NCBI GenBank assembly: GCA_028023455.1
Contig: JAQFVV010000142.1
Span: 2,413,740 to 2,477,739 of the forward strand
Length of the DNA: 64,000 nt
Direction: 5' to 3'
From: Epiperipatus broadwayi
Taxonomy: Eukaryota; Onychophora; Udeonychophora; Euonychophora; Peripatidae
The notes under the pieces were generated by a model. The model did not search any database. It had not been told where the DNA came from and saw only the letters and a list, made by a program, of their open reading frames with translations. Below are positions 57,900 through 64,000 of the stretch, piece by piece (the stretch's first letter is position 1; the number at the start of each line of letters is the position of its first letter). The position numbers and the translations under genes are program-made.

Positions 57900-60825
57900 A
57901 ATCATCATCATCATCATCAACCATTATCAATCCACTGCAGGATAAAGGTCTCTCCAAGTTTAATCCATCTTCTCCGATCTTTAGCTTCTCTTTTCCACAA
58001 CACCCCTGCACATTTACTTATTTCATCCATCCATCTCACATGTGGTCTCTTTCTGGGTCTTTTACAATCTCTTGGAATCCAGTTTAAAATTTCAATTGTC
58101 CATCTATTATCATTTCTTCTAGCAATATGTCCAGCCCAACTCCATTTCAATCTTTTAATTTTTTCAATAAGGTCAGTAACACATCTCTCCATACTCCTTT
58201 GAGTGGCCTGAAGTCTCTGTATTGCTCTTCTATTAAGTGTCCAAGTCTCAGATCCATAAGTATGAACTGGTAAAACACATTTGTTAAAAACCATTCTTTT
58301 CAAACACATAGGCATATTTCCTTTTAGTATCAAGTTATTTCTACCAAAAACACTCCAACCAAGTTTAATTCTATGATTAATTTCCTCCATTATGTTTCCA
58401 TCTATATTAATAATCTGACCAAGGTATTTGTAACTGTTAACTTCTTCTAATTCTTCATAATCAATCATTATTTTCATACTTTGAGCAAATCGATTAAACA
58501 TTACTTTAGTCTTTTTAACATTTACCTTTAGTCCTACTTTTCTACTTTCATCTGCTAACTCCTGCAACATTTCCTGCAGCTCTGAAGCATTATTTGCAAA
58601 AACAACTACATCATCTGCAAAATCTAAATGACTTAAATACTCTCCATTTACTTTCTTTCCTTTAGTTTCCCATTTTAATCCACAAAATACTTCTTGCAGC
58701 ACTGCTATAAAAAGTTTTGGAGATATGGAGTCACCTTGTCTTACACCTTTCTCAATGTTGATTTTTCCAGTATCATTATGTAATCTAATTGTTGCTGTTG
58801 CATTTTTATAAATATTCTTTAAAATATGACAATATCCTGGATCTATACCTTGATGATCCAATGCTTTAATCACTGAAGAAATGTGTATATAATCGAATGC
58901 CTTTTCATAATCTACAAATCCAAAACATAATGACAACTCATATTCATTTGTCCTTTCTATGACTTCTCTCAATACCTGGATATGATCTATTGTACTAAAA
59001 CCACTTTTAAATCCAGCTTGTTCTCTTGGTTGGTGGAAATCCAAAGTTCTCTGCAGACGAGTTGTAATTATCTTGGTAAAAATTTTATATAAAACTGATA
59101 AAAGACTGATAGGTCTGTAATTTCTAATATCTTCTTTATCACCTTTTTTAAATATTAATATTATTTTATCACCTTTTTTAAATATTAATATTATTACTGC
59201 ATTCTTCCAATCTTCTGGTACATCTTTATCATTTAGACATTTGGTATATAACTTTGCTAAATTTGTTTCTACTTCTTCACCTGCTTCTTTTAATATATCA
59301 ATTATAATTCCATCATTTCCTGGAGCCCTTCCTTTCTTCATACATTTAATTGCATGTCTCACTTCTTCATTTAAAATTCTGGGCAATTCGGAAGATGTAA
59401 TAGATATAAGAGGTACTTGTTCTTTATTACTATATAATTCTTGATAAAAATCTTCTACCAATTTCATGATGTCATCTCTCTTTTTGGTAATAATTCCATC
59501 TTTTTTTCTTATTGCAGATATAAATTTCCTATCAATACCAAAATGTTGTTTAACATTCTTGAGACTTTTATTTTCTTCTACAGCTTTCCTTGCTATTTCA
59601 CAGTTATACTTTCTTATATCATTTTCAACTCTTTTCCGTACCATTTTACAAAATTCGAGATATTCAATTCTTTTTAATACATTATTTTTGTATATCTTCA
59701 TATTCCTTCTTTTCTTCATAAATTCTCTAGTCTCAGTAAAATTTTATTAGTCAATTGCTGCTTTTTCCTACCAGCTATCTTTGTTGCAGTTTTTAAAAGT
59801 GTATCAGTTATTTTCATATTAATTTCATTCAAATCTGAATCATGTTCAAAATCTCCTAACACTTGAAACCTATTTGTAACTTCTAATTTAAATTCATTAG
59901 AATGTTTCTGAAGATTAGGAATATCAACTGTAAATATTGGTTTTTCTTAATAAATTTTTCTCTCTCTAGTTTTACATTAACACGTAACTTACACCTTACT
60001 AATCGATGATCACTTCCTGTGTTAAATTTATTAAGAACATTACAATCTTGAAATATGTATTTTCTGTTAGTCAAAATATAATCCAATTCTGCTGTACCTT
60101 CATTTGGATGCTTCTATGTCCATTTCCTTTTAACATTTTTCTCAAAAAATGAATTCATAATATAAAGTTTTTCTTTTTCTGCAAACTCCCCAAGTCTATG
60201 TCCTCTCTCATTTCTATTACCATAACCAAAACTACCTACAGCAATTTCATCTTTCATTTGTCTACCAATTCTAGCATTAAAGTCTCCCATAACAATTTTA
60301 AAATGTTCTTTACTCTGATCAAAAGCCTTTTGTACATCCATATAAAAATCTTCTACTACTTCATCATTATGAGAACTTGTTGGGGCATAAATCTGAATTA
60401 TCTGCATTTGGTATCTGCTATTAAGTTGTATAACTAATCTTGCAACTCTGTCCGATACACCATCAATCTCCACAATATTGTTCTTCCACTTTTTATTTAT
60501 AATGAATCCTACTCCACTTGTATTTCCAATATGTGTGCCTTTATAATAGAGTATATTTCCACTTTTTAAATCAATTGTTTCTTCACCTTTTCTTCTAACT
60601 TCACAAAGTCCAATAATGTCCCATTTAATATAAGACAATTCTTCTTCTAATTCTTGCAATCTTCCTTCACTTGAAAGTGATCTGCAGTTGTAAGTACCTA
60701 AATAAAAAGTCGTCATTATGACAGACAAAAATAAAGCATGGCCCTTATTCCCAGGAGGCTGTAAAGTCACCAACCAAGGCAGCGGTTGGTGGCTGAAGGC
60801 GGAGGGAGCTAAGAATCCCCTGATA
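57900..60825 (-). pseudogene. RTE-clade LINE, best-preserved copy (600-codon RT frame)
   Basis: Same element as the 45.7-kb copy, opposite strand. The frame 59719-57917 (600 codons) holds the whole RT: KKGRAPGNDGI, NYRPISLLSVLYK, FVDYEKAFDYI, GVRQGDSISPKLF, LDFADDVVVFA, RPRKRPHVRW and the terminal QWIDNG, followed by the (ATC)n tail complement at 57903. The endonuclease is in 60773-60114 (IIGLCEVRRKGEE, YAPTSSHNDE, VMGDFNARIG) and 60086-59883 (DYILTNR, SDHRLVRCKLRV). Breaks: a W-to-stop change near 60112, frameshifts near 59945 and 59735. Odd in-frame events: a 10-residue duplication (ILIFKKGDK, twice, near 59130-59175) and a 22-residue deletion after MERC near 58180. Confidence 0.88.
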
Positions 60826-63195
60826 CCTACAATATGGTTTACTATTTATTCATGCTATTACATGTAATGTTATATTTATTTAAGACCTTAATTATACCAA
60901 TGTTGTTAGGGATGTACTTACATATTGCAATGTTGGTAGCATAGGCCAGTATTATTATTATAATTGCTTTGTCATTTGGAATCACCAGAACTCTGAACCC
61001 ATGTTATCACCATATCTGTTCTAATCAAGGGATATGTGTTTGTGCCCTAGAACATTTTAGGTTAGAGGGTCAAATACTCTCTATGGATGACCAGGGAACA
61101 GCCAGCCCAGCACATCTTCCTACCTATCTCATCTCAAGATATCGCTCTGCCAAAAGTGTGTACATAATCTTTATTAATAAATGATGAAGCATCTCATCAG
61201 CTCCAAGTGGACCAAACTCTTACAGCTGCCATTCATGCTAGCACCACAATCTATTATATTTAAATGTATGTCTATTTAACATCTATAAGTCATAATGCTG
61301 AGATAATACTGATTTTGGTTTTAAATAATTTTTATAGAAATACATTAACTATAGTCATACAATACTTATTGTGTAATATATAACATAAATTGATGCATTA
61401 AAATCAAACTTTTAATATGTAATATTACACAAAAAATATGAAGAGTTGTACTAAAAATTTCCCTCCAAAAATATACCATGTGATTGCAAAAGTTGCTGGG
61501 ATTTCCATAGAAGTACTTATAAATGTTGTTTGTTTTAATATATAAATTAAACCAAAACCACAAAGAAAAAAGTATACCTTAATTATCAGCCTTTCCATAA
61601 TTTTGTTCATCTCTCGAATTTTTAGGTTTTGCCAATGTTAACATAGAGGTGGTACAAACTTCTCACATGTAGTTATTCCAGTCAGAAACAAATCTGGACA
61701 CCATTACTGAAAATGTCAAATATTACAAAAAATGATCGCATTGGTAAAAAAACACGTTTTGTCACGTATATTCGCAGGGATTATTTCTTTCTATTTGCTG
61801 TTATAGTGACATTACACATTTATTGTGGGTATGGTATGAAAATTCCTCCTATCTCCTGTACATTGCAGTTTTAATAGCAAACTATCCAGAAATCAAATAT
61901 ATTATTCATATTTTAATCAATTTCTATTTTCCATCAGCATTGTTTTAAATTGATCATATGAATTTATCCAAATTTTTTTTATTAATTTTTTTTGTGGAAT
62001 ATATCAAATACTTCATAAATATAAAAATAAATAAAAATAAGGTGAATTGTTTGTTCGTTAAGGCAATGACAAAAGTGCATGAAGATAAGTACAGCTTGTC
62101 TTTGATAATTATAATTATTCTATTTCACAGAAACTTTTCAGATGAGTTTAGAAAATTTCTGATATTACTAGTTAGCATGGATAAAAACAAAACATTACAT
62201 AACTTTTAGTTATGTATTATGATATCTATTTCCATCATCTAAATAAATCATTGAAAGTTTTAGAAAAATTCAAATTTTACTTATATCTTTCCGAAGTAAC
62301 ATAATCATTATTAAGTAACACAATATGTTATTGTCCTCTCTTCTTTAAGTGTTCTGGCCTGACTACTCACAGTATAGCCTAAGAATTGAACAAGTAATTT
62401 TCACATTCACGAACATTGATTTTAAAGTAACACTCTAACAATTAGCCTCTTTGGTTAAAAGAAGTTTTAAATATATATAAAATATTACATATGAAGAAAA
62501 AAGTAAAGTATGATTAAATTAATGATACCATGTTATTCTGTGGCTAATATTTTGCAAATATGGATATATTAATCTTTAAATAATTTTAAATTTTATATCT
62601 GAGCTAAAAATGATATAATAATGTTTACTCTAATAAATGATTATTAATAATCATTGGTATATTGATTTAAACAGGGTATTGTTGAGAGTGAATGCTACAA
62701 GAAATTTGGCACACATAGATTGAATTATAGTTCAAATTATGACTTAATTACTCTAAATATATATATGTGTGTGTTATTAACAATTATCTGAAGGTCCAGG
62801 ATTACTAAAAAATATAACAATAGTCGTTTTTGGCTCACATAGTAATCAATGCTATGTATGAGTTTTATTGAGCTATTAGCTGTACAAGATATTGAAAAAA
62901 TTAATTACAAACTGTCTTTTATATATAATGAAAACATATGGAGAGACTGATTCTGGTAGTTAAATACTAGAGTCAACAAAAATTTGTATGATAAAAATTA
63001 AAATCAAATTATTATATCTTAAAATAATATTAGTATTCATTAATAGTATTACTGTTTTGGCTCTAAACTTCATAATAAATTTATTTTGGATTATTGAAGA
63101 TTCAGTAACTATATCAAAACATAAAAAATTAAGGAATTTTATTTTTAAGATAATTGTATTTTTGTGTATCATTATTTTCAAACTTTATTGATCTG
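60826..63195. other. No recognised gene
   Basis: The 60960-61250 part is relatively GC-rich (for example GGATGACCAGGGAACAGCCA) and may be an unidentified old repeat; its 71-codon frame has no motif. The remainder is AT-rich. A frame at 61958-62209 and two at 62960-63191 are hydrophobic by composition only. Confidence 0.4.
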
Positions 63196-64000
63196 TCCCA
63201 TAATGAAAATGTCTCTAAATGTAATCCATTTTTTTTAATTTGTAGTTTATCTCTTTCACATCACTGCCTTTTTCAAGATTTTTTGTAATCTTTTGGAATA
63301 TAGTTTAACATCTTAAGTACTAACTTGTTGTAATCTTTTCTGGAAACTTATTCAGCGCAATTTCATTTTAGTTTCTTAATTTTTCAATGATGTATTAGAT
63401 ACTTGTTTGTTTTCTCACTTAAATGTGTTGCTTTTGATGACTCTAGGTTGCTGTCAGCATATATCTTTCCATCAGTTTTACTCATAAGTATTAACAACTA
63501 TTAAAAATATTTATTTTCAAACATAACTCTATTTTGCTTTAAATGTTATTTCTACTAATATAACTCCACCCTAGTTTAATATTAGAATCAATTCCATTTT
63601 TCAAGCTTTTATTGGTAATAATAATCTTCTTAAGATATTTATTGCTTCTAATTTTTTTAAATTTATTATCATTAGTCTTTGTTTTGTTTTACTTTTTAAA
63701 AAACATTGAACACTATTTATGTTCTGTGAAAATTTTTCAAAAATTTTAAAGATCAAAATTATTAGTCACTTCATCTGAAAAATCTAGATAATTTACATTT
63801 TTCATTTTAATTCTCAAAATACTTTTGTAAAACAGTTGCAGAAAGTTTAGAAAAAATAACATTATCTTTGCAATGTTAATCTTTTCAATGTTACCAAGTA
63901 ATCCAATCACTGGTATTGCATTTTTATGAAAGTTTTAAAATTAACAATTTCTTGAGTTTATATTTTCATGTTCTGAAGCTTTAGACAGGATAGAAGTATT
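63196..64000 (-). pseudogene. Decayed RTE LINE, continuing past the window edge
   Basis: Aligns with 57940-58890 on the minus strand: the 3' coding end near 63200 (AATGTCTCTAAATGTAATCC), the equivalent of the GGATATAG/AATTTCA block near 63300, the palm tract near 63700-63780, and the GGTATTGCATTTTTAT block at 63915. No long frame. The element's 5' half lies outside the window. Confidence 0.65.

Noticed and set aside
58800-60440. Plus-strand open frames opposite the minus-strand RTE (59241-59750, 60198-60437), mirrored by minus-strand frames at 46136-47330
   Set aside because: Antisense shadows of the RTE coding sequence, repeated because the LINE is repeated.

Overview
The window is eukaryotic and almost certainly from an animal. 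It is roughly three-quarters A+T by eye, has no dense ORFs, and is filled with metazoan-type retrotransposons: RTE- and CR1/Rex1-like LINEs, Ty3/gypsy LTR elements, tRNA-derived SINEs and a hAT remnant. The species cannot be named from the sequence alone. I recognise no host protein-coding gene. The only host-like candidate is a weak exon encoding a signal-peptide-like stretch near 7.8 kb.

Layout. 0-7 kb: a small fold-back repeat, a fragment of hammerhead family A, and an old minus-strand RTE copy. 7-13 kb: a tRNA-like SINE, the candidate exon, a decayed CR1/Rex1-like LINE and a LINE C-terminal fragment. 14.6-18.3 kb: a decayed CR1/L2-like LINE with an SGNH-esterase-like ORF1, into which a ~100-bp tRNA-Gly-derived SINE has inserted with a clear target-site duplication. 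20.6-29.1 kb: three loci of repeat family A. 29.3-33.4 kb: a dense cluster of direct and inverted copies of repeat family B. 34.6-43.2 kb: one well-preserved LTR retrotransposon with LTRs of about 3 kb and a gag-only interior. 43.6-44.1 kb: hAT transposase remnant. 45.7-48.7 kb: a plus-strand RTE element. 49.4 kb: a decayed family B copy. 50.1 kb: a second tRNA-Gly-derived mini-SINE. 51.6-56.2 kb: a decayed minus-strand Ty3/gypsy element. 57.9-60.8 kb: a minus-strand RTE with a 600-codon open frame. 63.2 kb to the end: another decayed RTE.

Most interesting result: repeat families A and B each contain a compact type I hammerhead ribozyme. The elements show the CTGATGA...GAAA core, a stem I closing exactly on it, a stem II hairpin, and a very short or palindromic stem III ahead of an NUH cleavage site. 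Family B copies follow each other at a ~454-bp period, in tandem and inverted. This architecture resembles animal retrozymes and Penelope-like terminal repeats. No Penelope-type reverse transcriptase is visible here, so both families look non-autonomous.

The autonomous LINEs here could supply reverse transcriptase to the mini-SINEs. The LTR element lacks pol and would need a Ty3/gypsy helper. All coding copies seen carry at least one disabling change.
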